Positions 7,975 to 17,100 of a stretch of DNA of 34,723 bases are shown in pieces. The position numbers were made by a program, and so were the translations under genes. Position 1 is the stretch's first letter. Each line of letters starts with the position of its first letter. Under the pieces are notes generated by a model, which saw nothing but the letters and a program-made list of their open reading frames with translations, had not been told where the DNA came from and did not search any database. Origin of the DNA: an uncultured Mucilaginibacter sp. (GTDB taxonomy: Bacteria > Bacteroidota > Bacteroidia > Sphingobacteriales > Sphingobacteriaceae); contig NZ_CAMLOV010000043.1 of NCBI RefSeq assembly GCF_946481715.1, forward strand, positions 1 through 34,723, written 5' to 3'.

Positions 7975-9030
7975 TTAGTTTTTCATATCTAATAAAACCA
8001 TTTCGCTGCTAAAGCCGGGGCCCATGGCCAGCATCAGTCCGTAGCCATCTTCGTAGCCTTCGGTTATGAATTTTTCCAGCACGTACAGCACGGTTACGCT
8101 ACTCATGTTGCCGTTTTCGTTCATTACCTGGCGGGTGTTGTGGAGGAAATCGCCCTCAACCGCTAACGCATCCGCATAAGCATCCAGCACCTTTTTGCCG
8201 CCGGGATGGAACACAAAGTTTTTGATATCATTCAGTTCCAGGTTTTGCTTCGCCAAAAAGGTATCAATATCGCCGCGGATGTTCTCGTGGATGAAGGTAG
8301 GGATATCTTTGGAGAAGAGCACCTTAAAACCGGTGTCTTTAAAATCCCAACCCATTACTTCCAGCGAATCATAATAAAGTTTACTGCTTGCGGTGAGTAT
8401 GCTGATCTTCTTTTCAGTCTGGTGGTTATCGCCCTTTACAATTACCGCCGCCACGCCATCACTAAACAAACTGCTGCCGATGAAATTGCTTTTGCTGTAA
8501 TCGTTTTTGATGAGGGTGAGCGAACATAGTTCTACAGCCACCAGCAGCACGATGGCATCCGGATTTGCCTTCGCCAGCGTATTTGCTTTCGCCATCCCGG
8601 ATACTCCTCCCCCACAGCCCAGGCCCCAAACGGGTATGCGGTTGATATGCGGATTGAGGCGCATTTTATTAATGATGAGCGCATCTATACTCGGTGTGGC
8701 CAACCCGGTGGTGGATACGAAGATGAGGTCGGTAATATCATCTTTATTTATGCCGGCTTTGGCTACGGCTTCTTCAACGGCCTGTATAGAATATTGCAAT
8801 GCGTTTTCTATATAATCATCGTTACGCTGCTCAAAGGTGTTTGGTTCGGCGTAGTAAGTGATGGGCTTGCAAAAGTTGCGGGTGATGATCTCCGTATTAT
8901 CAAAGGCAGGCATCAGCCGGTCAACCTGTGGGAAATGCTCCACAAACAAGGCGCGGGCTTGGGCCTTTACGTCCTGCTGTTTTACTTTATAGGGAAGGCT
9001 TACGCCTGATACTGAAGCTATAGATGGCAT
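7975..9030 (-). CDS. Type III polyketide synthase (chalcone/stilbene synthase family)
   Basis: 351 aa, full length for bacterial type III PKS. The catalytic triad is visible: Cys139 in VWGLGCGGGVSGM, His275 in NFVFHPGGKKV and Asn308 in NENGNMSS. The C-terminal GYGLMLAMGPGFSSEMVLL is the family's closing motif. The enzyme condenses an acyl-CoA starter with malonyl-CoA in the cytosol. With a long-chain starter this would yield alkylpyrones or alkylresorcinols. The tail partner is the ICMT-like methyltransferase 3 nt downstream, so the final product is probably a methylated pyrone or phenolic lipid. A CAAATATA box (minus-strand TAnnTTTG) lies about 75 nt upstream. Confidence 0.93.
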   Translation of the reverse strand: MPSIASVSGVSLPYKVKQQDVKAQARALFVEHFPQVDRLMPAFDNTEIITRNFCKPITYYAEPNTFEQRNDDYIENALQYSIQAVEEAVAKAGINKDDITDLIFVSTTGLATPSIDALIINKMRLNPHINRIPVWGLGCGGGVSGMAKANTLAKANPDAIVLLVAVELCSLTLIKNDYSKSNFIGSSLFSDGVAAVIVKGDNHQTEKKISILTASSKLYYDSLEVMGWDFKDTGFKVLFSKDIPTFIHENIRGDIDTFLAKQNLELNDIKNFVFHPGGKKVLDAYADALAVEGDFLHNTRQVMNENGNMSSVTVLYVLEKFITEGYEDGYGLMLAMGPGFSSEMVLLDMKN

Positions 9031-9104
9031 ATAATTGAGGGCGGGTTATATTGATGTACTAATAGAATTAGGGCTTAAATTGTTTCGGGACAAAATACAC
9101 TGCG

Positions 9105-9112
9105 CAAATATA
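9105..9112 (-). promoter_or_regulatory. Candidate -7 box for the type III PKS operon
   Basis: CAAATATA on the plus strand reads TATATTTG on the minus strand, an exact TAnnTTTG Bacteroidota -7 element, about 75 nt upstream of the PKS ATG. No convincing -33 TTG at the usual distance was found, so this is tentative. Confidence 0.3.
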
Positions 9113-9197
9113 CCTACGCAAATACCGCCGAGACAGGTTTAAAAGACAGGTTTAAAAGATACGGGCGAATTGAAGGGAGGGTTGCTTTTTGCCCTGC

Positions 9198-9293
9198 GTC
9201 ATTGCCTTTGGTACGAAGCAATCTCCCGATTAGCAGGGCGGACTTGCTAAGTTGCTTGTCCTACATAGAGATTGCTTCGTACCTCGCAATGAC
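9198..9293. repeat. 96-nt dispersed palindromic element
   Basis: Near-perfect terminal inverted arms: GTCATTGC, then four nt, then GGTACGAAGCAATCTC (9198-9225), pair with GAGATTGCTTCGTACC, two nt, GCAATGAC (9268-9293). The ends GTCATTGC/GCAATGAC are exact complements. The centre has further partial symmetry. It occupies the gap between the PKS operon promoter and the end of the pentapeptide-repeat gene. Elements with this GTCATTGCGAGGTACGAAGCAATC core are, from memory, common in environmental Bacteroidota genomes. Confidence 0.75.
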
Positions 9294-9316
9294 AATGGGG
9301 AGATGATTAGTGGTGT

Positions 9317-9883
9317 TTACCCCTCTATCTTTATATCATACTTCCCCAGCAATCCCGGCAATCCGTGCAGCGAGAAATGGGCTTTTTTTATTACGTTATC
9401 ATCCGGATCAACATTAAAATTGTAAGACGAGCGGAGGTCGGCGCCTTTTAATATAGTGCGGCTAAAAAACGCGCGTTGCAGGTTACAGTTGATGAATTTA
9501 GCTTCCGTCAGGTCTGCCTCGGTGAGGTCGGTTTCTACCATGGAGCAATCGGCAAACTTCGCCTTTTTGTTTTTCTTTTGATAAAAAATGGCATTATCCA
9601 AAATACTGCCCTCAAAATTCACCTCGAACAAGAAATCGCGGGCCTTGCTAAAGTTCAGTCCGCTAAGTTTGCAACGCTTAAACAGCACGTTTTGGCAACC
9701 GGTATTACCCACGCTGGCCAGCAGCAGGTTGCAATCTTCAAAAGTGCAATCCATAAACACAAGCCCGTCCAGGTTGGCATTGGCAAAATCGCAGCTGATG
9801 AATTTGCAATGCTCGTAAGTTTGGGCGGATTTTAGCTGGGCGGCGGAGATTTTGGTGAACGTTTCGTCTTCTTGATGATGCAT
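9317..9883 (-). CDS. Pentapeptide-repeat protein
   Basis: 188 aa of A(D/N)LxX-type pentapeptides through most of the chain: CDFANANLDGLVFMDCTFEDCNLL early, NFEGSILDNAIF and TDLTEADLTEAKFINCNLQRAFF later, ending in GADLRSSYNFNVDPDDN before a short non-repeat tail. This predicts a right-handed quadrilateral beta-helix. Some members mimic DNA and protect gyrase (Qnr/MfpA), but most have no known role and nothing here points to gyrase. No signal peptide, so probably cytosolic. A palindromic element sits just past its stop. Confidence 0.85.
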   Translation of the reverse strand: MHHQEDETFTKISAAQLKSAQTYEHCKFISCDFANANLDGLVFMDCTFEDCNLLLASVGNTGCQNVLFKRCKLSGLNFSKARDFLFEVNFEGSILDNAIFYQKKNKKAKFADCSMVETDLTEADLTEAKFINCNLQRAFFSRTILKGADLRSSYNFNVDPDDNVIKKAHFSLHGLPGLLGKYDIKIEG

Positions 9884-10041
9884 ATCGGCAAAGATAGGTT
9901 TATCAATAATTTTTGGGTGGATGTGGAAAACGATTGCGCGCAGTATACCATCCTATTTTACATAGAAATGTAATAAGTAGTAAGGGGTTCAACAAGCTAT
10001 ATCCATTTTGCTAACTTTAATTATCGACCATCAATATTGAC

Positions 10042-10815
10042 ATGAAAGCAGAGTTTTACCCTCCATCCGCCGCTTTATCACCCTTTGTAAAGCAGTACGC
10101 GGTTATCCAAAGCGATGAGGGCGACATGAATCGTGTACTGCCTGATACGGCGTTGGTAATGGCCTTCAGGTTTTGCGGTAAGGTAAGTTATACAGCCGAA
10201 GGCATGGTGGCAGAGCTGCCCCTTTCGGTAATATCGGGGCTGCGGCGCTCTGCCCGTATCATGCAGTATGGGCCACAATCGGGCAATTTGCTGGTGATAT
10301 TTAAAGAGGCCGGCGCTGCGGCTTTTTGTAAGCCACCGGTACATGAGCTGTTTAATAACAGCGTGCCCATAGAGGATATTATTGGCCGGCAAAAGATTAC
10401 ACTGGTAGAAGAACAACTCGCCGAAGCTGGCAGTGACGCCCAACGAATCGCCATTATCGAATCTTTCCTTTTAGCAAGGCCCATAAACTACGCCGCCGAT
10501 AAGCTGATAGCCGCGGCCCTGCAAAAAATACGGGCAAGCAAAGGCTACATCCGTATTAAAGAACTCGCCGCCACGCTTTGCATCAGCCAGGACGCATTTG
10601 AAAAACGCTTCCGCAGGGCAACAGGCGCATCGCCCAAGCAATTTTCGGCCATTATCCGAATGCGCCAATTGTTGGCCATGGGCAAACATTGCACCGACCT
10701 GAACGAACTGGCCTTTAACGCCGGGTATTTCGACCAGCCGCACTTTAATAAAGATTTTAAGCTGTTTACCGGCCAAACCCCTACCGATTTCTTCCGCAAC
10801 CCGCTGTTTTGGTAA
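10042..10815 (+). CDS. AraC-family transcriptional regulator
   Basis: 257 aa. The N-terminal half (YPPSAALSPFVKQYAVIQSDE, then a beta-rich region with VISGLRRSARIMQYGPQSGNLLVIFKEAGAAAF) matches the DUF6597-type sensor domain of Bacteroidota AraC proteins. The C-terminal 85 residues hold the two AraC helix-turn-helices: IRIKELAATLCISQDAFEKRFRRATGASPKQF and LNELAFNAGYFDQPHFNKDFKLFTGQTPTDF. The GY-FDQ-PHFN-DFK segment is diagnostic. A secreted SnoaL/ABM protein gene begins 68 nt downstream on the same strand and may be its target or operon partner. Confidence 0.9.
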   Translation: MKAEFYPPSAALSPFVKQYAVIQSDEGDMNRVLPDTALVMAFRFCGKVSYTAEGMVAELPLSVISGLRRSARIMQYGPQSGNLLVIFKEAGAAAFCKPPVHELFNNSVPIEDIIGRQKITLVEEQLAEAGSDAQRIAIIESFLLARPINYAADKLIAAALQKIRASKGYIRIKELAATLCISQDAFEKRFRRATGASPKQFSAIIRMRQLLAMGKHCTDLNELAFNAGYFDQPHFNKDFKLFTGQTPTDFFRNPLFW

Positions 10816-10883
10816 ATCAATGATTTTTTACAAGGATTGAACCGCGCCTGTTGGGATTTTTGTGCTAACAAATTATCTGCAAT

Positions 10884-11744
10884 ATGAACGCAAAAACAAT
10901 TAAGCTAATGCTATTACCCCTTGCCTTATTGGCCACCGGGGCATCCTACGCACAATCCAAAAAATCAAATCATCAACCCAACAACACAACTACCATGGTA
11001 ACTACACAAAACAAACAGGTTATACGCAACCTGTACGAACAGGTGTTGAATAAACGCAACATGGCACTGCTGCCAACTTTAATAGCGCCGGAATATGTTG
11101 GTTTTAAAGACGAAAAAGGGCCACACGCCTTTGAGGGTTTTATAGCCCCGCTTATCAAATCGTTCCCGGATATTAACTGGGATATTAAGGACTTAATTGC
11201 CGAAGGCGATAAAGTGAGCATACGCTGGCGGTGGACCGGCACCTTTAAAAACCAATACCAAAAGTTTATGCCAACTAACCAGGTTACCCATAACGACGGG
11301 CTGGCCATTTACCAGTTAAAAGACGGTAAAGTGATAGCTGCGAACTTACAAACCGACAGGCTTGGCTTTTTGCAGGGCATACAGGTATTGCCTGCAGATA
11401 TAAACCGCATGGCGGCCAACAATGCCCAGGTAATGCTTATTGATAAATTTGTTATCCCCGCTGAGGCAAAAGAGGAGTTTATGAAGCGCACGGATTATAA
11501 CCGGAAGTTTATCCGCAATTTGCCGGGCTTTGTGCGCGATGAGGTTTATGAAGGCACCGATATGAGCGGGAATACCCTCTTAACCACCATAGCTGTTTGG
11601 GAAAGCCAGGAAGCCCTTGCCCATGCCAAAGAGGCCGTACAAGCCGAATACAAGCGCATTGGCTTTAACACTGCCGAGTTTACCAAACAAATGGGCATAA
11701 CACTGGATAGGGGCGTTTATAAAGCAGCAATGATGATGGAGTAA
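10884..11744 (+). CDS. Secreted SnoaL-like plus ABM-domain fusion protein
   Basis: 286 aa. Signal peptide at residues 1-24 (ATGASYAQS). Residues about 45-175 form a SnoaL-like ester-cyclase domain (VIRNLYEQVLNKRNMALLPTLIAPEYVGFKD, SFPDINWDIKDLIAEGDKVSIRWRWTGTF, THNDGLAIYQLKDGKV). Residues about 180-286 look like a dimeric alpha/beta-barrel antibiotic-biosynthesis monooxygenase (ABM) domain (VMLIDKFVIPAEAKEEFMKR, IRNLPGFVRDEVYEG, TTIAVWESQEALAHAKEAV). Both folds bind small aromatic or polyketide-like ligands. The exported fusion is unusual. It follows an AraC regulator by 68 nt and has its own hairpin terminator. Function unknown. Confidence 0.82.
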   Translation: MNAKTIKLMLLPLALLATGASYAQSKKSNHQPNNTTTMVTTQNKQVIRNLYEQVLNKRNMALLPTLIAPEYVGFKDEKGPHAFEGFIAPLIKSFPDINWDIKDLIAEGDKVSIRWRWTGTFKNQYQKFMPTNQVTHNDGLAIYQLKDGKVIAANLQTDRLGFLQGIQVLPADINRMAANNAQVMLIDKFVIPAEAKEEFMKRTDYNRKFIRNLPGFVRDEVYEGTDMSGNTLLTTIAVWESQEALAHAKEAVQAEYKRIGFNTAEFTKQMGITLDRGVYKAAMMME

Positions 11745-11749
11745 ATTAT

Positions 11750-11786
11750 AACAAGGCCGGTGCTTAGGGCATCGGCTTTGTTGTTT
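11750..11786 (+). terminator. Hairpin terminator after the SnoaL/ABM gene
   Basis: Arms AACAAGGCCGGTGC (11750-11763) and GCATCGGCTTTGTT (11769-11782) pair along 14 positions with two G-U wobbles around loop TTAGG, followed by GTTT. It begins right after the stop at 11744. Confidence 0.7.
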
Positions 11787-11846
11787 AAAAATATGTGTGT
11801 ACAGTCACCTCTTCGGCAAGGGTGATTTTCGCGTTTTAGCTAAATT

Positions 11847-11881
11847 CGCCCGCTTTCGTCCGAAGCTTATCTGCTGACATG
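11847..11881 (+). repeat. Dispersed repeat module A, copy 2
   Basis: CCGCTTTCGTCCGAAGCTTA followed by TCTGCTGACATG matches the 35-nt unit at 7267-7301. It lies in the gap between the SnoaL/ABM and serine-hydrolase genes, followed 43 nt later by module B in the same order as in the 7 kb block. Confidence 0.6.
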
Positions 11882-11923
11882 AGGAGCCGCAGTCCGGAAA
11901 TCTTTTAACAATCCAACAAATCG

Positions 11924-11941
11924 CAAAAATCCGTTTAATCC
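11924..11941 (+). repeat. Module B, copy 2
   Basis: CAAAAATCCGTTTAATCC, preceded by a diverged unit (CCAACAAATCG). It matches the tandem units at 7453-7486 and 25488-25522. Here it lies upstream of a plus-strand gene, so it is not restricted to gene ends. Confidence 0.55.
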
Positions 11942-11985
11942 CGGTTCTGTTTCCCTATATTTAGCTACTCAACACAATCACAGCC

Positions 11986-13533
11986 ATGAACCTCCGACCT
12001 CTACTTACCCTCGCAGTTTGCGCATTAACCTTCGGCACAGCAAAAGCCCAGATGGCACCGGCAAAAATAGATAGCCTGGCAAACCTGGCTTTAAAAACCT
12101 TTGATGTACCTGGTATTGCTGTGGCTGTTGTAAAGGATGGCAAGCTGGTTTATTCCAAAGGGTATGGAGTGGCGTCGTTACGCACACAGAAAAAGGTGGA
12201 TGGCAATACGCTTTTTGGCATCGCCTCAAACAGCAAGGCTTTTACCACCGCCGCTATTGGTATGCTGGTGGATGATGGCAAACTTAAGCTGGATGATAAA
12301 GTAACGGATTATATCCCCGAGTTTAAGATGTTCGACCCATATGTTACGGCAGAATTCACCATCCGCGATCTGCTTACTCATCGCAGCGGGCTGGGGCTGG
12401 GTGCGGGCGACCTGATGATCTTCCCCGATTCGACGGATTTTACCGTGAAGGATATCATCCACAACCTTCGGTATCTTAAACCGGTGAGCAGTTTCCGCAG
12501 TAAATTTGATTACGATAACCAATTGTATATAGTAGCCGGCGAGGTAATAGCCCGCGTAAGCGGCATGAGTTGGGAAGATTTTATTGAAACCCGCATTATG
12601 AAGCCCCTGCAAATGACGGGCAGCTTTGCATCGTACAGCCGTATAAAAAACACAAAGAATTATATTGATGCACACGCCGCGGTAGATGGCAAGGTGGTGG
12701 TTATCTCCCGCAATACCAGTGAGCCAACCAATGCCGCAGGCGGTATTTACAGTAGCGTAAACGACCTGGCCAAATGGGCCATTATGCAAATGAACGACGG
12801 TAAGTACGGCGATGACCTGAGCAAACGCCTTTTCAGCAGCGCCGTACACCGCCAAATGTGGTCGGTGCAAACGCCACTGCCTTCGGGCCCGGGTAGCTAT
12901 AATACGCACTTTGCAGGTTACGGGCTTGGCTGGTTCCTCAATGATGCCAAGGGCTATTTAAAAGCCAGCCACACCGGCGGTTTGGATGGCATGGTTACAC
13001 AGGTGACGCTTTTCCCGGAGTTGAAGCTGGGTATTATTGTGCTTACCAACCAGCAATCGGGCGGGGCATTTAGTTCTGTTACCAACGAGATATTAGATAC
13101 CTACATTGGCGATACAGGCCGCGACTGGGTAAAAGTATTCAGCGATAACGAAAAAGCAGGTATGGCAGGCGCGGGCAAAGTGGTTGATGATGTTTGGAAA
13201 CAGGTAGAAGAGCAAAAGAAAACGGCGGTAGACGGCAGCACCTACGCAGGCACTTACCACGATAACTGGCTGGGCGATGCTACCATCAGCCAAAAGGACG
13301 GGCAACTTTGGTTCACATCAAAACGTTCGCCGCACCTTACCGGGCAAATGTTCTTTTACAAAGGCAACACCTTTGTAGTTAAATGGAACAAGCGCAGTAT
13401 GGATGCTGATGCCTTTGCCATGTTTACTACCGATGAAAACGGCAAACCAACCGGCCTAAAAATGAAAGCCATAAGCCCGGCGACAGATTTTAGCTACGAT
13501 TTCCAGGATCTGGATTTTGCGAAAGTGAAGTAA
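11986..13533 (+). CDS. Secreted serine hydrolase, class C beta-lactamase/DD-peptidase family
   Basis: 515 aa with a signal peptide (to about residue 21, AKAQ). The penicillin-binding-like active site is complete: S81-N-S-K84 (SxxK), Y176-D-N178 (YxN) and HTGG in LKASHTGGLDGM. A C-terminal DUF3471-like domain follows (TYAGTYHDNWLGDATISQKDGQLWF to the end). Such periplasmic proteins are usually D-amino-acid esterases or peptidases, not true beta-lactamases. The stop is separated by only 2 nt from the stop of the convergent membrane-protein gene, with no terminator between them, so the transcripts probably overlap. Confidence 0.9.
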   Translation: MNLRPLLTLAVCALTFGTAKAQMAPAKIDSLANLALKTFDVPGIAVAVVKDGKLVYSKGYGVASLRTQKKVDGNTLFGIASNSKAFTTAAIGMLVDDGKLKLDDKVTDYIPEFKMFDPYVTAEFTIRDLLTHRSGLGLGAGDLMIFPDSTDFTVKDIIHNLRYLKPVSSFRSKFDYDNQLYIVAGEVIARVSGMSWEDFIETRIMKPLQMTGSFASYSRIKNTKNYIDAHAAVDGKVVVISRNTSEPTNAAGGIYSSVNDLAKWAIMQMNDGKYGDDLSKRLFSSAVHRQMWSVQTPLPSGPGSYNTHFAGYGLGWFLNDAKGYLKASHTGGLDGMVTQVTLFPELKLGIIVLTNQQSGGAFSSVTNEILDTYIGDTGRDWVKVFSDNEKAGMAGAGKVVDDVWKQVEEQKKTAVDGSTYAGTYHDNWLGDATISQKDGQLWFTSKRSPHLTGQMFFYKGNTFVVKWNKRSMDADAFAMFTTDENGKPTGLKMKAISPATDFSYDFQDLDFAKVK

Positions 13534-13535
13534 GG

Positions 13536-14063
13536 TTATTGGCCAAGCTTTTGTTTTAAAAGTTCTTGCAAATAAGTATATTCAGAATCGCTGATTTCAT
13601 TTTTACCGATAGAGAATAGAACTTGATCTGAGTCTTTACCAACAATTAGCAATACGCTGTGAAAATTAACTACGGATTTTAACAAAGCCCACGCGGCTTT
13701 TTGAGACTTCTCTTCGTCCTCATAGGCTATTCCAAAATCTGAAAAGATATAATTGTATTTGAGTTGTTTTTGCTGGTAGCGGCCGGAGTACTTTTTGATA
13801 TTTTTAAAATACTTTCGCTTTCCCTGGAAAAAAATCGACCAAATAATACCAACATATAGGCAATAAACAGCGCCGATTAATGTGCCGGTTGGAAAAGGGG
13901 CAGAATCATCAATTTTGATGCCTATCAAAAGTATAAATAGTGCAAGTGCCGTATGGATAAAGTAATTGCCTCGACTTTTTAAATAATGGTACTTCCAGAT
14001 TTGTTTGTGTTTATTTAAAAAGTTATCGGCATTAAACGACATTGCTATTAATTTGTCCTGCAT
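13536..14063 (-). CDS. Two-helix membrane protein, YcxB-like
   Basis: 175 aa. Two transmembrane helices (about residues 35-50, YFIHTALALFILLIGI, and 59-80, GTLIGAVYCLYVGIIWSIFF) are followed by a basic juxtamembrane stretch (RKYFKNIKKYSGRYQQK) and a C-terminal domain with YNYIFSDFGIAYEDEEKSQKAAWALLKSVV and SDQVLFSIGKNEIS. This order is that of the YcxB-like family of unknown role. A second in-frame ATG seven codons in is an alternative start. The minus-strand TATATTTG box at 14080-14087 lies close upstream. It overlaps nothing but ends 2 nt from the convergent hydrolase. Confidence 0.68.
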   Translation of the reverse strand: MQDKLIAMSFNADNFLNKHKQIWKYHYLKSRGNYFIHTALALFILLIGIKIDDSAPFPTGTLIGAVYCLYVGIIWSIFFQGKRKYFKNIKKYSGRYQQKQLKYNYIFSDFGIAYEDEEKSQKAAWALLKSVVNFHSVLLIVGKDSDQVLFSIGKNEISDSEYTYLQELLKQKLGQ

Positions 14064-14116
14064 CGATTTAGGGTATTGTCAAATATAGCCATTCGGCTGT
14101 TCTCCGCATCTAACAA

Positions 14117-17100
14117 TTACATATTCCTCCTGTACTGCCCCCCCACCTCGTAAAGCGCATGGCTTATTTGCCCCAGGCTGCAATACTTACACGCTTCCAT
14201 GAGGCTCTCGAAGATGTTATCACCGGCTATGGCGCGCTGTTGTAATTCTTTTAACAATGCAGGCGCTTTCTCCTCATTTCGTTTTTGGAAGAGGTGCAGG
14301 GCTTCTATCTGGTATTGTTTTTCCTCTTCGGTAGCGCGGATAACTTCTGACGGGATCAGCGTGGGCGAACCCTTTTTATTAAGGAAAGTATTTACACCGA
14401 TGATGGGGTACTCGCCGGTATGTTTTAGGGTTTCATAGTAGAGGGATTCTTCCTGTATTTTGCTGCGCTGGTACATGGTTTCCATGGCTCCGAGAACACC
14501 ACCACGGTCGTTAATTGCTTTAAATTCGGTGAGGACGGCTTGCTCCACCAGGTCAGTTAGTTCTTCAATAATGAAGGCACCCTGTATCGGGTTCTCGTTT
14601 TTGGCGAGCCCCAGTTCGCGGTTGATGATAAGCTGGATTGCCATTGCCCGACGTACAGATTCTTCGGTAGGTGTAGTTATCGCCTCGTCGTATGCATTGG
14701 TGTGCAGCGAATTGCAGTTATCATAAATGGCATATAAGGCCTGCAGCGTGGTGCGGATATCATTAAAATCGATCTCCTGCGCATGCAACGAGCGGCCGCT
14801 GGTTTGGATGTGGTATTTCAGCTTCTGCGATCGGTCATTCCCCTTGTATTTATTTTTGATGGCCTTCGCCCAGATGCGGCGTGCCACCCGGCCGATCACA
14901 GAATATTCCGGGTCGATACCGTTGCTGAAGAAGAACGAAAGGTTAGGTGCAAAATCATCTATATGCATCCCACGGCTAAGGTAGTATTCCACATAGGTAA
15001 GGCCATTGCTCAGCGTAAAGGCGAGTTGCGTTATCGGGTTTGCTCCTGCCTCGGCAATATGGTAGCCGGATATAGATACCGAATAAAAATTCCGCACCTT
15101 CTCCTTAATAAAATATTGCTGTATATCGCCCATCATCCGCAAGGCAAACTCCGTAGAAAAAATACAGGTATTTTGCGCCTGGTCTTCTTTTAAAATATCT
15201 GCCTGCACGGTGCCGCGAACAGTAGCAATAGCGTAGGCGCGTATCGTTTCGTAAACATCTGCCGGGAGGATTTGGTCGCCGGTAAGCCCTAATAACATTA
15301 AGCCTAAGCCGCTATTCCCTGCGGGCAAATCTCCTCCCTGGTACTGAGGTCTCACCAAACCCTTATCATCATAAAACTCCCTATACTTCGCCTCCACCAG
15401 ATGCCCCAGCTTGTTTTCGGTGATGTATTTTTCGCATTGCTGGTCGATGGCGGCGTTCATAAAAAAACCAAGCAGCATAGGCGCGGGGCCGTTGATGGTC
15501 ATGCTTACGGACGTGCTGGCATGGCACATGTCAAAACCGGAATATAATTTCTTTGCATCATCCAGCGTGGCAATGCTTACGCCGGAGTTGCCAATTTTGC
15601 CGTAGATATCCGGGCGGGTATGCGGGTCTTCACCGTAAAGGGTAACCGAATCGAATGCAGTTGAAAGCCTGTGCGCAGGCTGGCCAAGTGATACGTAATG
15701 GAATCGTTTATTGGTACGCTCGGGACCGCCCTCGCCCGCAAACATACGGGTTGGGTCTTCCCCTTCGCGTTTTAGCGGGAATACACCTGCTGCGTAGGGA
15801 AATTCGCCGGGCACGTTTTCTGTAAGAAGCCAGCGCAAAATATCGCCCCAAGCCTCGTATTTAGGCAGGGAGATCTTTGGGATGCTTAACTGCGAGAGCG
15901 ACGTATAATATAAAGGTTGTTTTATCTCCTTATCGCGTACTTTGTAGATGAAATTCTCCGCCTTGTATTTGGCAACCGTTTCCGGCCATTCTTTTAACAG
16001 ACGTTTGCAATCGGGGTGCAGGTGGCTCTCGAGGTGTTCAAAAATATTGTGTAGAGACGCGATACTTCGCGTCGCTGTTGCCTTTGCATTGGCGTCTTGC
16101 ATATCGGGAGACGCAAAGTATTGCGTCTCTACGGTTAGGTTAGGGGTGTGTTCCGTCAACAAATCAACAGTTCCCTTAATTTGAAATAACTGCTGCGCAA
16201 CTTTGCATTGTTCGTTCACCCATTCGGTATAGGCAGTGCTGCTTTCGGCAATCTCTGCCAGGTAACGTATCCTGTCGGGCGGGATAATGTATATCTTTTC
16301 AGACTCTCCTTCCTGACTCTTGACTCTCGGCTCTTGATTCTTCAACAGATCAACGCCTGTCTTATCCTTCACCGTTTTCATAATGGCGGCAAACAGGGTG
16401 TTCATCCCGGGGTCGTTAAACTGCGAAGCCATGGTACCGTAAACGGGCAAATCCTCGTCCTTCGCATTAAACAGCATATGATTGCGCTTGTATTGCTTAC
16501 GCACATCGCGTATAGCATCCAAAGCGCCTCGTTTATCAAATTTATTTAATGCCACCAGGTCGGCAAAATCCAGCATATCAATTTTTTCCAGCTGGGTGGC
16601 TGCGCCGAATTCTGGCGTCATTACGTATAAAGACAGATCACAGTAATCGGTTATCATGGTGTCTGATTGGCCGATACCGCTGGTCTCCACAATCACCATA
16701 TCATACCCGGCGGCTTTGCAAATATCAATAGCTTCCTGCACGTGCTTGCTCAAGGCTAAATTAGCCTGCCGCGTTGCGAGGGAACGCATATATATACGCG
16801 GGCTGTTAATGGCGTTCATCCGTATCCTGTCGCCCAATAAAGCGCCACCCGTTTTGCGTTTAGATGGATCTACCGAAATGATGGCGAGGGTTTTATCCGT
16901 CTCCATTAAAAACCGTCTCACAAATTCATCTACCAGTGATGATTTACCCGAGCCACCCGTACCGGTAATGCCGAGGACGGGGGTGGTAAGTGGTGAGTGG
17001 TGAGCAGTGAGTGCTGGTGTATTGCCCAATTCGGCTGCCGTAATTGCCCTGGCGATTGCGCCGGCATCCTTTGTCCTTTGTCCTTCGTCTGAAAGTCCGG

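Noticed and set aside
12226..12909. 227-codon open frame antisense to the serine hydrolase
   Set aside because: The opposite strand encodes a hydrolase with all motifs. The antisense translation has no recognisable features and is explained by codon bias.
11986..13533. Acquired beta-lactamase resistance gene
   Set aside because: The fold is shared, but the HTGG motif, DUF3471-like tail and ordinary surroundings fit the housekeeping serine hydrolases of Bacteroidota.
16051..17092. Frameshift or pseudogene in icmF at the repeat-like segments
   Set aside because: The frame stays open through all four segments, and the flanking domains are complete and in the same frame.
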